Notes: generated by a model not told the origin, from the sequence alone. A stretch of DNA of 64,000 nt from Pseudogemmobacter sp044142105 (GCF_044142105.1 NZ_JBGTYM010000002.1:434001-498000), one strand, 5' to 3'. Shown: positions 38,915-49,024, counted from the stretch's first letter. A program made the numbers and translations.

Positions 38915-40090
38915 ATGCAGAGCGAGACCTGGGTTCTGACGAATGCGCGCTTTGCCGATGGCAGCTTCGGGGAGCTGCGGATCGAGGCCGGGCGGATCGC
39001 TGCGGTCGGGGCCTCCGTGGCACATCAGGAGGCGCGGGTGCATGACTGCGGTGGCCGCCTGCTGACACCGTCCCTGATCGATTGCCACACCCATCTTGTC
39101 TATGCTGGCAACCGCGCCCGCGAATTCGAGATGCGGCTCGACGGCGCGAGCTATGCCGAGATCGCGGCGGCGGGCGGTGGCATCGTCTCGACCATGCAGG
39201 CGGTGCGCCGGGCTTCGGTGGATGACCTTATCGCGGCCAGCCTGCCGCGCCTGGATGCGCTTCTGGCCGAGGGGGTGGGCACGGTCGAGATCAAATCGGG
39301 CTATGGCCTGTCGGTCGAGGCCGAGCTGAACATACTGCGCGCGGCGCGCAAGCTGGAACGCTTGCGCAGGGTGCGGATCAAGACCACCTGGCTGGCCGCC
39401 CATGCCCTGTCACCGGAATATCGCGAGGACCGGGCGGGCTATATCGACCGGGTGGTCCTGCCGGGGCTGGAAGCCGCCCATGCCGAGGGTCTGGTCGATG
39501 CAGTGGACGGGTTCTGTGAACATCTGGCCTTCACCCCCGCCGAAATCGCCCGGGTTTTCGACCGCGCACAGGCGCTGGGCCTGCCGGTCAAGCTGCATGC
39601 CGAGCAATTGTCGCATCAGGGCGGCGCGGCCTTGGTGGCGGCGCGCGGCGGCCTTTCAGCCGATCACCTGGAATACGCGACCGAGGACGATGCCCGTCTG
39701 ATGGCAGCGGCGGGGACGGTGGCCGTGATCCTGCCCGGCGCCTTCTACATGCTGCGCGAGACGCAACTGCCGCCCATCGCCGCCTTCCGTGCCGCCGGTT
39801 GCACCATGGCGGTTTCGACCGATGCCAACCCGGGTACGTCGCCGATGACCTCGCTTCTGATGGCGATGAACATGGCGGCGGTGCTGTTCGGGCTGACCGT
39901 GGCGGAATGCCTTGAGGGCACCACGGGCGCGGCGGCCAAGGCCCTGGGCCTGCAGGGAGAAACCGGGGCGCTGAAGGTGGGCCATAGCGCCGATCTTGCG
40001 CTGTGGAATGTGGAAACGCCGGCCGAGCTGGTGAACCCGATCGGGTTCAACCCGCTGAACACGCGCTGGTTCAAGGGGGAAAAGGTCTGA
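38915..40090 (+). CDS. hutI: imidazolonepropionase
   Basis: A 391-residue amidohydrolase for the third step of histidine degradation (imidazolone-propionate to formimidoylglutamate). Metal and substrate motifs: DCHTHLVYAGNRAREFE near residue 60, LHAEQLSHQGGA and STDANPGTSPM. The ATG at 38915 follows GGGGAAGGG; an upstream in-frame start would lie within the HutC operator. It overlaps hutH by one base (TGATG). Confidence 0.95.
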   Translation: MQSETWVLTNARFADGSFGELRIEAGRIAAVGASVAHQEARVHDCGGRLLTPSLIDCHTHLVYAGNRAREFEMRLDGASYAEIAAAGGGIVSTMQAVRRASVDDLIAASLPRLDALLAEGVGTVEIKSGYGLSVEAELNILRAARKLERLRRVRIKTTWLAAHALSPEYREDRAGYIDRVVLPGLEAAHAEGLVDAVDGFCEHLAFTPAEIARVFDRAQALGLPVKLHAEQLSHQGGAALVAARGGLSADHLEYATEDDARLMAAAGTVAVILPGAFYMLRETQLPPIAAFRAAGCTMAVSTDANPGTSPMTSLLMAMNMAAVLFGLTVAECLEGTTGAAAKALGLQGETGALKVGHSADLALWNVETPAELVNPIGFNPLNTRWFKGEKV

Positions 40091-41619
40091 TGCAACTGGT
40101 TCCGGGCAAGGCGACGCTTGCCGATCTTGAAGCGGTCTATCGGCAGGGGCTGGCGGTCACGTTGGATGCCGCGGCCCGTGACGGGATCGACCGGGCGCGG
40201 GCGAGGATTGCTGAGGTCGCGGCGGGCGATGCGCCGGTCTATGGCGTGAACACCGGCTTCGGCAAGCTGGCCTCGATCCGCATCGCGCGGGAAGATGTGG
40301 CCACCCTGCAAAGGAACCTGATCCTGTCGCATTGCTGCGGTGTGGGCGATCCGCTGCCCCTGGATGTGGTGCGGCTGGTGATGACGCTGAAGTTGCTGTC
40401 ACTGGGGCGTGGCGCATCGGGCGTGCGGCCCGAAGTCGTGGCGCTGATCGAGGGGATGCTGGACAAGGGCGTGATGCCGGTGATCCCGGAAAAGGGCTCG
40501 GTCGGGGCTTCGGGCGATCTGGCGCCGCTGGCCCATATGACGGCGGCGATGCTGGGCGAGGGCGAGGCCTTCCTCGATGGCGCGCGCCTGCCGGGGGCGG
40601 AGGCCCTGCGGCGTGCCGGGCTGATGCCTGTGGCGCTTGAGGCCAAAGAGGGGCTGGCGCTGATCAACGGCACGCAGGTGTCGACGGCGCTGGCGCTGGC
40701 GGGCCTGTTCCGGGCGCAGCGGGCCTTGCAGGCGGCGGTGGTGACGGGGGCCCTGTCGACCGATGCCGCCATGGGATCGACCGCGCCCTTCACCGAGGAG
40801 ATCCATACGCTGCGCGGCCATCAGGGCCAGATCGACGTGGCGGCCAGCCTGCGCGCGCTGCTGGACGGGTCGGGCATCCGCGCCTCGCATCAGGAAGGCG
40901 ACGAGCGGGTGCAGGATCCCTATTGCCTGCGCTGTCAGCCGCAGGTCGACGGCGCCTGTCTCGACGTGCTGCGCCAGGCCGCGCGGACGCTGGAGATCGA
41001 GGCCAATGCCGCCACCGACAATCCGCTGGTCCTGTCGGATGGCGAGGTTGTCTCGGGCGGGAATTTCCATGCCGAACCTGTGGCGCTGGCCGCCGACATG
41101 ATCGCGCTGGCGGTGGCTGAGATCGGGTCCATCGCGCAGCGGCGGGTGGCCCTGCTGGTTGATCCGGCGCTGTCCTACGGACTGCCAGGCTTTCTGACGC
41201 CCAAGCCGGGGCTGAATTCCGGCCTGATGATCGCCGAAGTCACCACCGCCGCCTTGATGAGCGAGAACCGCCAGCTGGCCCATCCGGCCAGCGTCGACAG
41301 CACCCCCACCAGCGCCAATCAGGAAGACCATGTCTCGATGGCCTGTCACGGCGCGCGACGCCTGCTGCCGATGACGCAGAACCTGTTCTGGATCCTGGGT
41401 GTCGAGGCGATGATGGGTGCCCAAGGCATCGAGATGCGAGGTCCGCTGGAAACTTCGGCGCGCCTGAAAGCCGCCAAGGCCGCCATCCGGTCGAAGATCG
41501 CGCCTCTGGTCGAGGACCGGTTCATGGCGGGCGATATGGAGGCGGCCGGCGCGCTGATCGCCGAAGGTGCGCTGGCTGACGCGGTTGGCATGGACATTCT
41601 GCCGGGCCTTTCGGCCTGA
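40090..41619 (+). CDS. hutH: histidine ammonia-lyase
   Basis: A 509-residue lyase for the first step (histidine to trans-urocanate plus ammonia). The MIO-forming Ala140-Ser141-Gly142 lies in GSVGASGDLAPLAH, with catalytic Tyr51 in YGVNTGFGKLA. Its start shares one base with the hutI stop, indicating coupled translation. Confidence 0.96.
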   Translation: MQLVPGKATLADLEAVYRQGLAVTLDAAARDGIDRARARIAEVAAGDAPVYGVNTGFGKLASIRIAREDVATLQRNLILSHCCGVGDPLPLDVVRLVMTLKLLSLGRGASGVRPEVVALIEGMLDKGVMPVIPEKGSVGASGDLAPLAHMTAAMLGEGEAFLDGARLPGAEALRRAGLMPVALEAKEGLALINGTQVSTALALAGLFRAQRALQAAVVTGALSTDAAMGSTAPFTEEIHTLRGHQGQIDVAASLRALLDGSGIRASHQEGDERVQDPYCLRCQPQVDGACLDVLRQAARTLEIEANAATDNPLVLSDGEVVSGGNFHAEPVALAADMIALAVAEIGSIAQRRVALLVDPALSYGLPGFLTPKPGLNSGLMIAEVTTAALMSENRQLAHPASVDSTPTSANQEDHVSMACHGARRLLPMTQNLFWILGVEAMMGAQGIEMRGPLETSARLKAAKAAIRSKIAPLVEDRFMAGDMEAAGALIAEGALADAVGMDILPGLSA

Positions 41620-41639
41620 GCCATTCGGAGGATTTCTTG

Positions 41640-43328
41640 ATGAACACGAACCCCCGCCACAACCTGCGTGACGTCTACCCACCCACCGGCGCCGAGATCA
41701 CCGCCAAAAGCTGGCTGACCGAGGCACCGATGCGGATGCTGATGAACAACCTGCACCCCGATGTGGCCGAGAACCCGCATGAGCTGGTGGTCTATGGCGG
41801 CATCGGCCGGGCGGCGCGCACCTGGGAGGATTTCGACCGCATCGTCGCGGCGCTGAAGACGCTGGAGGCGGATGAGACGCTGGTCGTGCAATCGGGCCGC
41901 CCCGTCGCCGTGGTGCGCACCCATACGGATGCGCCGCGTGTGCTGATCGCCAATTCCAACCTGGTGCCGCATTGGGCGAACTGGCAGCATTTCAACGAGT
42001 TGGACCGCAAGGGTCTGATGATGTACGGCCAAATGACCGCCGGGTCCTGGATCTATATCGGCACGCAGGGCATCGTACAGGGCACCTATGAGACCTTCGC
42101 CGAGGCCGGGCGCCAACACTATGACGGCAGTCTGAAGGGCCGCTGGATCCTGACCGGGGGGCTGGGCGGCATGGGCGGGGCGCAGCCGCTGGCCGCCGTC
42201 ATGGCCGGCGCCTGCTGTCTGGCGGTCGAGGTCGACGAGACCCGCATCGATTTCCGCCTGCGCACCCGCTACCTGGACGCCAAGGCGCATACGCTGGACG
42301 AGGCGCTGGCGATGATCGCCGACTGGACCGCGAAGGGCGAGGCGAAGTCGGTTGGGCTTCTGGGCAATGCGGCCGAGGTTTTCCCGGAACTGCTGCGCCG
42401 CATGCAGGCGGGCGGGCCGCGGCCGGATATCGTCACCGACCAGACGTCTGCCCATGACCCGCTGCATGGCTATTGCCCGGCGGGCTGGTCGCTGGGCGAC
42501 TGGAAGGCCAGGCAGGAGACCGACCCGCAGGCGGTGGAACGCGCCGCCCGCGCCTCGATGCGCGACCATGTCGCCGCGATGGTCGGCTTCTGGAATGCGG
42601 GCGTGCCGACGCTGGACTATGGCAACAACATCCGCCAGGTCGCGCAGGACGAGGGGCTGGAGAATGCCTTCGCCTTCCCTGGCTTCGTGCCGGCGTATAT
42701 CCGGCCGCTGTTCTGCAAGGGGATCGGCCCCTTCCGCTGGTGCGCGCTGTCGGGCGACCCGGAAGACATCTACAAGACCGATGCGGCGATGAAGAAGCTG
42801 TTCCCGGAAAATGCCCATCTGCATCGCTGGCTGGACATGGCGCGCGAGCGCATCGCCTTTCAGGGCCTGCCGGCGCGGATCTGCTGGATCGGGCTGGGCG
42901 ACCGGCACCGGGCCGGGCTGATGTTCAACGAGATGGTGGCTTCGGGGGAACTCAAGGCCCCGGTGGTGATTGGCCGCGACCATCTGGATTCCGGCTCGGT
43001 CGCCAGCCCGAACCGCGAGACGGAGGCGATGAAGGATGGCTCGGATGCGGTGTCGGACTGGCCCTTGCTGAATGCGCTGGTCAACACCGCCTCGGGCGCA
43101 ACCTGGGTGTCGTTGCATCATGGCGGCGGCGTGGGTATGGGCTTTTCGCAGCATTCCGGTGTGGTGATCGTGGCCGATGGCACGCCCGAAGCAGCCAAGC
43201 GGCTGGAGCGGGTGCTGTGGAACGATCCGGCCTCGGGCGTCTGGCGCCATGCCGATGCGGGCTATGAAACCGCTGTCGCTTGCGCCAGGGAGCACGGGCT
43301 GCGCTTGCCTTCCATTCTGGGGAATTGA
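41640..43328 (+). CDS. hutU: urocanate hydratase
   Basis: A 562-residue urocanase for the second step. The NAD-binding glycine region GGLGGMGGAQPLA and the catalytic-cysteine segment RPLFCKGIGPFRW are visible, with the usual C-terminal HHGGGVGMGFSQHSG. The ATG at 41640 follows CGGAGGA at proper spacing. A TTG directly before it is not needed. Confidence 0.96.
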   Translation: MNTNPRHNLRDVYPPTGAEITAKSWLTEAPMRMLMNNLHPDVAENPHELVVYGGIGRAARTWEDFDRIVAALKTLEADETLVVQSGRPVAVVRTHTDAPRVLIANSNLVPHWANWQHFNELDRKGLMMYGQMTAGSWIYIGTQGIVQGTYETFAEAGRQHYDGSLKGRWILTGGLGGMGGAQPLAAVMAGACCLAVEVDETRIDFRLRTRYLDAKAHTLDEALAMIADWTAKGEAKSVGLLGNAAEVFPELLRRMQAGGPRPDIVTDQTSAHDPLHGYCPAGWSLGDWKARQETDPQAVERAARASMRDHVAAMVGFWNAGVPTLDYGNNIRQVAQDEGLENAFAFPGFVPAYIRPLFCKGIGPFRWCALSGDPEDIYKTDAAMKKLFPENAHLHRWLDMARERIAFQGLPARICWIGLGDRHRAGLMFNEMVASGELKAPVVIGRDHLDSGSVASPNRETEAMKDGSDAVSDWPLLNALVNTASGATWVSLHHGGGVGMGFSQHSGVVIVADGTPEAAKRLERVLWNDPASGVWRHADAGYETAVACAREHGLRLPSILGN

Positions 43329-43330
43329 GA

Positions 43331-44044
43331 TTGGCCGAGGGGACGCTGCACGAAAGGATCGTGACGGAACTGCGCGAGCGGATCACCAGCGGCGTCTGGC
43401 CCTCGGGACATCGCATCCCCTTCGAGACCGAGATGGCGGCGGATTTCGGTGTGTCGCGCATGACGATGAACAAGGCCCTTGCGCAGTTGACGCGCGAGGG
43501 CTTTCTGGAACGCCGTCGCAAGCTGGGCACTGTGGTCACGGCGCCCCGCATGCAATCGGCGGTGATGGAGATCGCCAATATCGGTGAGGAGATCCGCGCG
43601 CTGGGGCAGGATTATGGCTATCGCCTTTTGTCCCGCAACCTGCGCCCAGCCGGACCCGAGGACCGCCAGTTCCTGCGACCTGCGGATGAGGCGCCCTTCC
43701 GGGTTCTGACGCTTGAAGCGCTGCATCTGGCGGATGGTCTGCCCTTCTGCCACGAGTCGCGGGTCATCCATCTGGGCGCGGTGCCACAGGCCGAGGCGGC
43801 GGATTTCGCCGCGCAGCCTTCGGGGGCCTGGCTGTTGCAGCAGGTGCCGTGGAGTGCCGCGGAACATGTGATCCGCTCCACCGGGGCCAGCCCAGACATC
43901 GCCCAGGCGCTGCACCTGCGGCCTGGGACGCCCTGTCTGGAAATCGCCCGCCGCACCGAATTCGAGGGGCGACCCGTCACCTTCGCCCGGCTGACCTATC
44001 CGGGCGAGCGGCATCAGCTTGTCGCGGGTTTCGCGCCGGGCTGA
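43331..44044 (+). CDS. hutC: histidine utilisation repressor
   Basis: A 237-residue GntR regulator of the HutC subfamily: winged helix (FETEMAADFGVSRMTMNKALAQL, about residues 30-52) and UTRA effector domain that binds urocanate. No ATG lies before the conserved opening; a TTG at 43331 (or one at 43325 within the hutU stop) is the likely start, with GGGGA upstream. A weak start just after hutU suits a low-level repressor. Its 3' end overlaps the convergent LysR gene by 31 bases. Confidence 0.9.
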   Translation: MAEGTLHERIVTELRERITSGVWPSGHRIPFETEMAADFGVSRMTMNKALAQLTREGFLERRRKLGTVVTAPRMQSAVMEIANIGEEIRALGQDYGYRLLSRNLRPAGPEDRQFLRPADEAPFRVLTLEALHLADGLPFCHESRVIHLGAVPQAEAADFAAQPSGAWLLQQVPWSAAEHVIRSTGASPDIAQALHLRPGTPCLEIARRTEFEGRPVTFARLTYPGERHQLVAGFAPG

Positions 44045-44988
44045 CCAGGCAGGCCGCTTTCCAGGATGGCGCGTGCCACCCTTCCCGCGGCCGGGGTCAA
44101 TTCCGCCTCGCGGCGACGGATCAGGCCGAAGGGCGGCACACGGATATCAAGGTCAAGCGGCAGATCGACGAAGGGCGTCGAGGGGCCGGACGCAAAGCTC
44201 TCCGCGACAGGCTGGGCCAGGGGCGCGACGGCGTCCGACGCCTTCAGCATGGCGAGGGTGAAGAGGAAGGACGCGGTTGAGACCTGACGTCTTGGTCCGG
44301 GCAGGCCAAGCGCCGCCAGCCGGTCCAGCACCGAGCGGGTGATCAGCGCCTCATCCTCGGGCATGACCCATTCGTAATCCAGCACGTCGGCGGCGGTGAT
44401 CCTTGGCCGCAACAAAAGCGGATGGCCGCGCCGCACGATCAGCGACAGCGGTTCGTCGCGGATCGGCTGCATGTGCAGAAGGCGGCTGTGACCGGGATCG
44501 AGCAGCCGGCCGATGGCGAAATCAAGCCGTCCGGCCAGCAGGAGGTCACACAGCGGCGGCGAAGTCGAGACGGTGATTTCCAGTGTCAGACGCGGATGGT
44601 CGGCGCGGATGCGCTGCACGGCGGGCAGGACATGATCAAGCGCCGGGCCGGTCACGGCGCCGATGCGGACATGGCCCTCGGTTCCCGTAGCCGCCTCGGT
44701 CACCTCGCGTTTCGCATCGGCCAGTTCGAGCGCGATCCGCGCCGCCCGCCGCGCCAGCGCCTCGCCCGCCGCTGTCAGCCGCAAGCCACGCCCGTCGCGG
44801 CTATGGACGGGGTGGCCCGCGATGCGCTCGACCTCGGCCAGCAGACGCGAGGCGGCGGGCTGGGCGAGCCCCAGTCTTTCTGCGGCAAGACCCAATTGGC
44901 CCGTTGCCTGTAACTCGGCCATCAGGCGGAGATGCGAGAGTTTGAGGCCGCGAAAATCGGCCTCGTGCGGCGGAGGCGGTCTATTCAT
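44014..44988 (-). CDS. gbpR: LysR-family regulator (GbpR-like)
   Basis: A 324-residue LysR regulator: N-terminal helix-turn-helix (QLGLAAERLGLAQPAASRLLAEVE, about residues 31-54) and a two-lobed effector domain. It is divergent from chvE, the position held by gbpR in Agrobacterium, where it controls the sugar-binding protein gene in response to arabinose, galactose or fucose. The same role is likely here. It overlaps hutC at its 3' end. Confidence 0.85.
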   Translation of the reverse strand: MNRPPPPHEADFRGLKLSHLRLMAELQATGQLGLAAERLGLAQPAASRLLAEVERIAGHPVHSRDGRGLRLTAAGEALARRAARIALELADAKREVTEAATGTEGHVRIGAVTGPALDHVLPAVQRIRADHPRLTLEITVSTSPPLCDLLLAGRLDFAIGRLLDPGHSRLLHMQPIRDEPLSLIVRRGHPLLLRPRITAADVLDYEWVMPEDEALITRSVLDRLAALGLPGPRRQVSTASFLFTLAMLKASDAVAPLAQPVAESFASGPSTPFVDLPLDLDIRVPPFGLIRRREAELTPAAGRVARAILESGLPGQPGAKPATS

Positions 44989-45115
44989 ATCATTATGGCC
45001 ATGTAATCCATGTATATGATCATTTGACAGGCATGTGGTGACGGGTCAAGGTTCGCCGCGTCCAGACAGCGATCTGAGACCCGAGCCATACATCTCGATC
45101 TTGGGAGGAACAGAG
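44989..45115. promoter_or_regulatory. gbpR-chvE divergent promoter region
   Basis: AT-rich spacer with an imperfect inverted repeat (ATCATTATGG at 44989-44998 with CCATGTATATGAT at 45008-45020) that could be the LysR site, and a TTGACA hexamer at 45024-45029 as a possible -35 for chvE. No convincing -10 was found. Confidence 0.4.
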
Positions 45116-46192
45116 ATGACCTTCACACGCCGGGCCACGCTGGCCCTTGCCACCTGCCTTGTCCCGATGCTCAGCCTCGCCCCCGCCGCGCTGGCGCAGG
45201 ACAAGGGCACCGTGGGCATCGCCATGCCGACCAAATCCTCCTCGCGCTGGATTTCGGACGGCGAGTCGATGGTCAAGCAGTTCCAGGAAGCGGGCTATGC
45301 GACCGACCTGCAATATGCCGAAGATGACATCCCGAACCAGCTGGCCCAGATCGAGAACATGATCTCCAAGGGCGTGAATGTGCTGGTTATTGCCGCCATC
45401 GACGGAACCACCCTGTCGAACGCGCTGGAAAATGCCCAGGCCGCGGGGATCAAGGTCATCGCCTATGACCGCCTGATCCGCGACAGCGGGGCGGTCGACT
45501 ATTATGCAACCTTCGACAACTTCAAGGTCGGTGTGCTTCAGGCCAACAGCCTGGTGCAATGCCTGAAGGAACGCTTCCCCGACGCCAAGCCATGGAATGT
45601 GGAACTCTTCGGCGGCTCGCCCGACGACAACAACGCCTTCTTCTTCTACAACGGTGCGATGTCGGTGCTGCAGCCGATGATTGACTCGGGCGAGATCGCC
45701 GTGCCCTCGGGCCAGATGGGGATGGAAGTCGTCGGCACCCTGCGCTGGGATGGTGCGGTCGCCCAGTCGCGGATGGACAACCTTCTGTCGGCGAATTACG
45801 GCGACAAGCAGCTGAACGGCGCGCTGTCGCCCTATGACGGGCTGTCGATCGGCATCCTGTCCTCGGTCAAGGGCGTGGGCTATGGCTCGGGCGATCTGAA
45901 GATGCCCTGCGTCACCGGTCAGGATGCCGAGATCCCCAGCGTCAAGTCGATGATGGCGGGCGAGCAGTATTCGACCGTGTTCAAGGACACCCGCGCGCTG
46001 GCTGGCGTTACCGTCAAGATGGTGGATTCGATCCTGAAAGGCGAAGAGCCCGAGATCAATGACACCACCACCTATGACAATGGTGTCAAGGTCGTGCCGT
46101 CCTACCTCTTGGAGCCGATGGCGCTGGGCGTGGCGGATATCGAGAAAGTACTGGTCGAGTCCGGCTACTACACTGCGGATCAGCTCAAGTAA
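45116..46192 (+). CDS. chvE: ChvE-type multiple sugar-binding periplasmic protein
   Basis: A 358-residue binding protein with a signal peptide of about 28 residues (cleaved near ALA-QD). VGIAMPTKSSSRWISDGE, YAEDDIPNQLAQIENMI and the C-terminal TYDNGVKVVPSYLLEP are ChvE landmarks. It captures arabinose, galactose, glucose and similar aldoses for the GguAB importer. The ATG at 45116 follows GGGAGGAA. It is divergent from gbpR and separated from gguA by a repeat stem-loop. Confidence 0.94.
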   Translation: MTFTRRATLALATCLVPMLSLAPAALAQDKGTVGIAMPTKSSSRWISDGESMVKQFQEAGYATDLQYAEDDIPNQLAQIENMISKGVNVLVIAAIDGTTLSNALENAQAAGIKVIAYDRLIRDSGAVDYYATFDNFKVGVLQANSLVQCLKERFPDAKPWNVELFGGSPDDNNAFFFYNGAMSVLQPMIDSGEIAVPSGQMGMEVVGTLRWDGAVAQSRMDNLLSANYGDKQLNGALSPYDGLSIGILSSVKGVGYGSGDLKMPCVTGQDAEIPSVKSMMAGEQYSTVFKDTRALAGVTVKMVDSILKGEEPEINDTTTYDNGVKVVPSYLLEPMALGVADIEKVLVESGYYTADQLK

Positions 46193-46234
46193 GCTGGCCT
46201 TCTCCGGGGGGCGGGTCCGCTCCTGCCCGACAAC

Positions 46235-46270
46235 CGGGGGGGCAGCCCCCCGGACCTCCCGGAGTATTTG
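46235..46270 (+). repeat. interspersed GC stem-loop repeat, copy A
   Basis: An 8-bp stem CCGGGGGG/CCCCCCGG with a 4-base loop (46235-46254) is followed by GGACCTCCCGGAGTATTTG. The unit matches the inverse of the copy at 52714-52748, including the ATTTG end. It lies between the binding-protein and ATPase genes, where it may limit downstream expression. Confidence 0.7.
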
Positions 46271-46313
46271 ATCCAAGATGAAGGGGCGGGTCGGACAGAG
46301 GACGGAGGGGGTC

Positions 46314-47843
46314 ATGGCGGCGCTTCTGGAGATGCGGGGCATCTCGAAGGTCTTTCCCGGCGTCCGGGCGCTGGACCATGTGGACCTGACGGTCGAAGCG
46401 GGCGAGATCCACGCGATCTGCGGCGAGAACGGCGCCGGAAAATCGACGCTGATGAAGGTGCTGTCAGGCGTCTATCCGCATGGCAGCTATGAGGGAGAGA
46501 TCCTGTATGACGGGGCGCCCCTGCAAAACCGCTCGATCCGCGACAGCGAGGAAAAGGGCATCATCATCATCCATCAGGAGCTGGCCCTGGTGCCGCTTCT
46601 GTCGATCGCCGAGAATCTGTTCCTGGGCAATGAGGTTGCGACCAAGGGCGTGATCGACTGGCGGATGGCCTTCCGTCGCACCCGCGACCTGCTGGCAAAG
46701 GTGGGGCTGAACGAGAACCCGGCGACGCAGGTGGGCAAGCTGGGCGTCGGCAAGCAGCAATTGATCGAGATTGCCAAGGCCCTGGCCAAGGATGTGCGGC
46801 TGCTGATCCTGGACGAGCCGACCGCCGCGCTTCAGGAAAACGACAGCCAGAAGCTGCTGGACCTGATGCTGGAATTGAAGGCGCAGGGCGTGACCCAGAT
46901 CATCATCAGCCACAAGCTGAACGAGATCGGCCGCATCGCTGACCGCATCACCGTGATCCGCGACGGGGCGACCGTCTCGACGATGAATAGGGACGAGATT
47001 TCCGAGGACCGCATCATCCGCGACATGGTGGGCCGCGACATGGCGCATCGCTACCCGGAGCGCGTGGCGAACCCCGGGGAGGTGCTGCTGGAGGTGCAGG
47101 GCTGGAATGTCTGGCACCCCGAGCAGAAGGATCGCCAGATCATCCGCAATTGCGGCTTTACCGTCCGCAAGGGCGAGATCGTCGGCATTGCCGGGCTGAT
47201 GGGCACCGGGCGCACCGAACTGGCGATGAGCCTGTTTGGCCGCAGCTACGGCCAGGGCCATCAGGGCGTGGTGCGGATGAACGGCCGCCCGGTCGATGTC
47301 TCGACGGTGGAAAAGGCAGTGGCGGCGGGCCTGTCCTATGTGACCGAGGACCGCAAGGCGCTGGGCCTGATCCTGGAAGAGCCGATCCTGCGCAACATCA
47401 GCCTGGCGAACCTGGCGGGCATCGCGGTCAAGGGCATTCTCGACAAGCGGCGCGAGGCGCGGGTGGCCGAGGAGTATCGCAAGCAGCTGGCGATCCGCAC
47501 GCCGGGCGTGCAGCAGAAGGTGGTGAACCTGTCGGGCGGCAACCAGCAGAAGGTCGTGCTGTCGAAATGGCTTTTCACCGATCCGCAGGTGCTGATCCTG
47601 GACGAGCCGACGCGCGGCATCGACGTGGGCGCAAAATACGAGATCTACACGATCATGAACCAGTTGGCCGATCAGGGCCGCGGCATCGTGATGATCAGTT
47701 CCGAGATGCCCGAGCTGCTGGGCATGTGCGACCGGATCTATGTGATGAACGAGGGGCGGATCGTGGGTGAACTGGCGCGCGACGAGGCGAGCCAGGAAAA
47801 GATCATGGCCATGATCCTGAAAGCGACGGGGAAGGCGGCGTAA
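46314..47843 (+). CDS. gguA: sugar ABC importer ATP-binding protein
   Basis: A 509-residue double ABC ATPase of the RbsA/XylG/GguA type. The first domain has Walker A GENGAGKSTLMK and Walker B LLILDEPTAAL. The second has a degenerate Walker A (GIAGLMGTGRTELAM) but an intact signature LSGGNQQKVVLSKWL and LILDEPTRGIDVG, as usual for this class. The ATG at 46314 follows GGAGGGGG. Its stop overlaps gguB by one base (TAATG). Confidence 0.95.
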   Translation: MAALLEMRGISKVFPGVRALDHVDLTVEAGEIHAICGENGAGKSTLMKVLSGVYPHGSYEGEILYDGAPLQNRSIRDSEEKGIIIIHQELALVPLLSIAENLFLGNEVATKGVIDWRMAFRRTRDLLAKVGLNENPATQVGKLGVGKQQLIEIAKALAKDVRLLILDEPTAALQENDSQKLLDLMLELKAQGVTQIIISHKLNEIGRIADRITVIRDGATVSTMNRDEISEDRIIRDMVGRDMAHRYPERVANPGEVLLEVQGWNVWHPEQKDRQIIRNCGFTVRKGEIVGIAGLMGTGRTELAMSLFGRSYGQGHQGVVRMNGRPVDVSTVEKAVAAGLSYVTEDRKALGLILEEPILRNISLANLAGIAVKGILDKRREARVAEEYRKQLAIRTPGVQQKVVNLSGGNQQKVVLSKWLFTDPQVLILDEPTRGIDVGAKYEIYTIMNQLADQGRGIVMISSEMPELLGMCDRIYVMNEGRIVGELARDEASQEKIMAMILKATGKAA

Positions 47844-49024
47844 TGTCAGAGAGCAAGGGTCTTTCCGCCCATCTGGGCGGGCATCTGCGGGAAAACGGGA
47901 TGCTGGTGGCGCTGATCGCCATCGTGGTGTTCTTCACGGTCTTGCTGAGGTTCCAGCCGCAGCCGATCAACTTCCTCAACCCGCAGAACATCACCAACGT
48001 CTTCCTGCAGAACGGGCATGTCATCATTCTCGCGCTGGGGATGCTGCTGGTGATCGTTTCGGGCCATATCGACCTGTCGGTCGGCTCGGTCGCGGCCTTT
48101 ACCGGTGCGGTGGCGGCCTGGCTGACGGTGGGAGTGGGCCTGCCGTTCTGGCTGGTCATTCCGCTGACGCTGGTGGTGGGCGGGCTGATCGGCGCTTTGC
48201 AGGGCTATTGGATCGCCTATTGGCGCATCCCGTCCTTCATCGTCACGCTTGCGGGCATGATGGTGTTTCGCGGCGCGACGCTGTGGCTTCTGGGCGGGCA
48301 GAATATCGGCCCCTTCCCGAAGGCGTTCCAGAGCCTGTCCTCGGGTTTCATCCCCGATCTGACCGGCATCGGTCGCCCGCATGGGCTGACGCTGATCCTG
48401 GTGGCGGCGGCGGTGCTGGCGATCGTCTGGATCGGGCTCAAGGCGCGGCGCAGCGATGCGGCCTTTGGCGTGGCGCCCGAACCGATGGCGATCTTCCTGG
48501 CCCGCAACGTCATTCTTGCCGCCGGGATCGCCTTTGTGGGCTATCAGCTTGCTACCTTCCGGGGTCTGCCGAATGTGCTGGTGGTGCTGGTGCTGCTGAC
48601 GGTGGTCTACGCCTTCTTCACGGAAAACACCGTGACCGGCCGCCGGGTCTATGCGGTGGGCGGCAATGAAAAGGCGGCGCGGCTCTCGGGCATCCGCACT
48701 GACAGGCTGGTCTTTCTGTGCTTCGTCAACATGGGGGTTCTGGCCGCGCTTGCTGGGATGATCGTCACCGCGCGGCTGAACAGTGCCACGCCCAAGGCGG
48801 GCGTCGGCTTCGAGTTGGATGCCATTGCCTCGGTCTTCATTGGCGGCGCTTCGATGGCGGGCGGATCGGGCAAGATCGTCGGCGTCGTCATCGGCGCGCT
48901 GATCATGGGGATCATGAACATGGGCATGTCGATCCAGGGGATCGGCATCGACTATCAGCAGATGATCAAGGGGCTTGTGCTTCTGGTCGCTGTCATCTTC
49001 GACGTCTACAACAAGAGCAAGTGA
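47843..49024 (+). CDS. gguB: sugar ABC importer permease
   Basis: A 393-residue BPD_transp_2 permease with about ten membrane helices; LLVIVSGHIDLSVGSVAAFTG and GSGKIVGVVIGALIMGIMNMG are typical. It forms the channel for ChvE-delivered aldoses. One-base overlaps on both sides (gguA, gguC) make it part of a coupled chain. Confidence 0.94.
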   Translation: MSESKGLSAHLGGHLRENGMLVALIAIVVFFTVLLRFQPQPINFLNPQNITNVFLQNGHVIILALGMLLVIVSGHIDLSVGSVAAFTGAVAAWLTVGVGLPFWLVIPLTLVVGGLIGALQGYWIAYWRIPSFIVTLAGMMVFRGATLWLLGGQNIGPFPKAFQSLSSGFIPDLTGIGRPHGLTLILVAAAVLAIVWIGLKARRSDAAFGVAPEPMAIFLARNVILAAGIAFVGYQLATFRGLPNVLVVLVLLTVVYAFFTENTVTGRRVYAVGGNEKAARLSGIRTDRLVFLCFVNMGVLAALAGMIVTARLNSATPKAGVGFELDAIASVFIGGASMAGGSGKIVGVVIGALIMGIMNMGMSIQGIGIDYQQMIKGLVLLVAVIFDVYNKSK

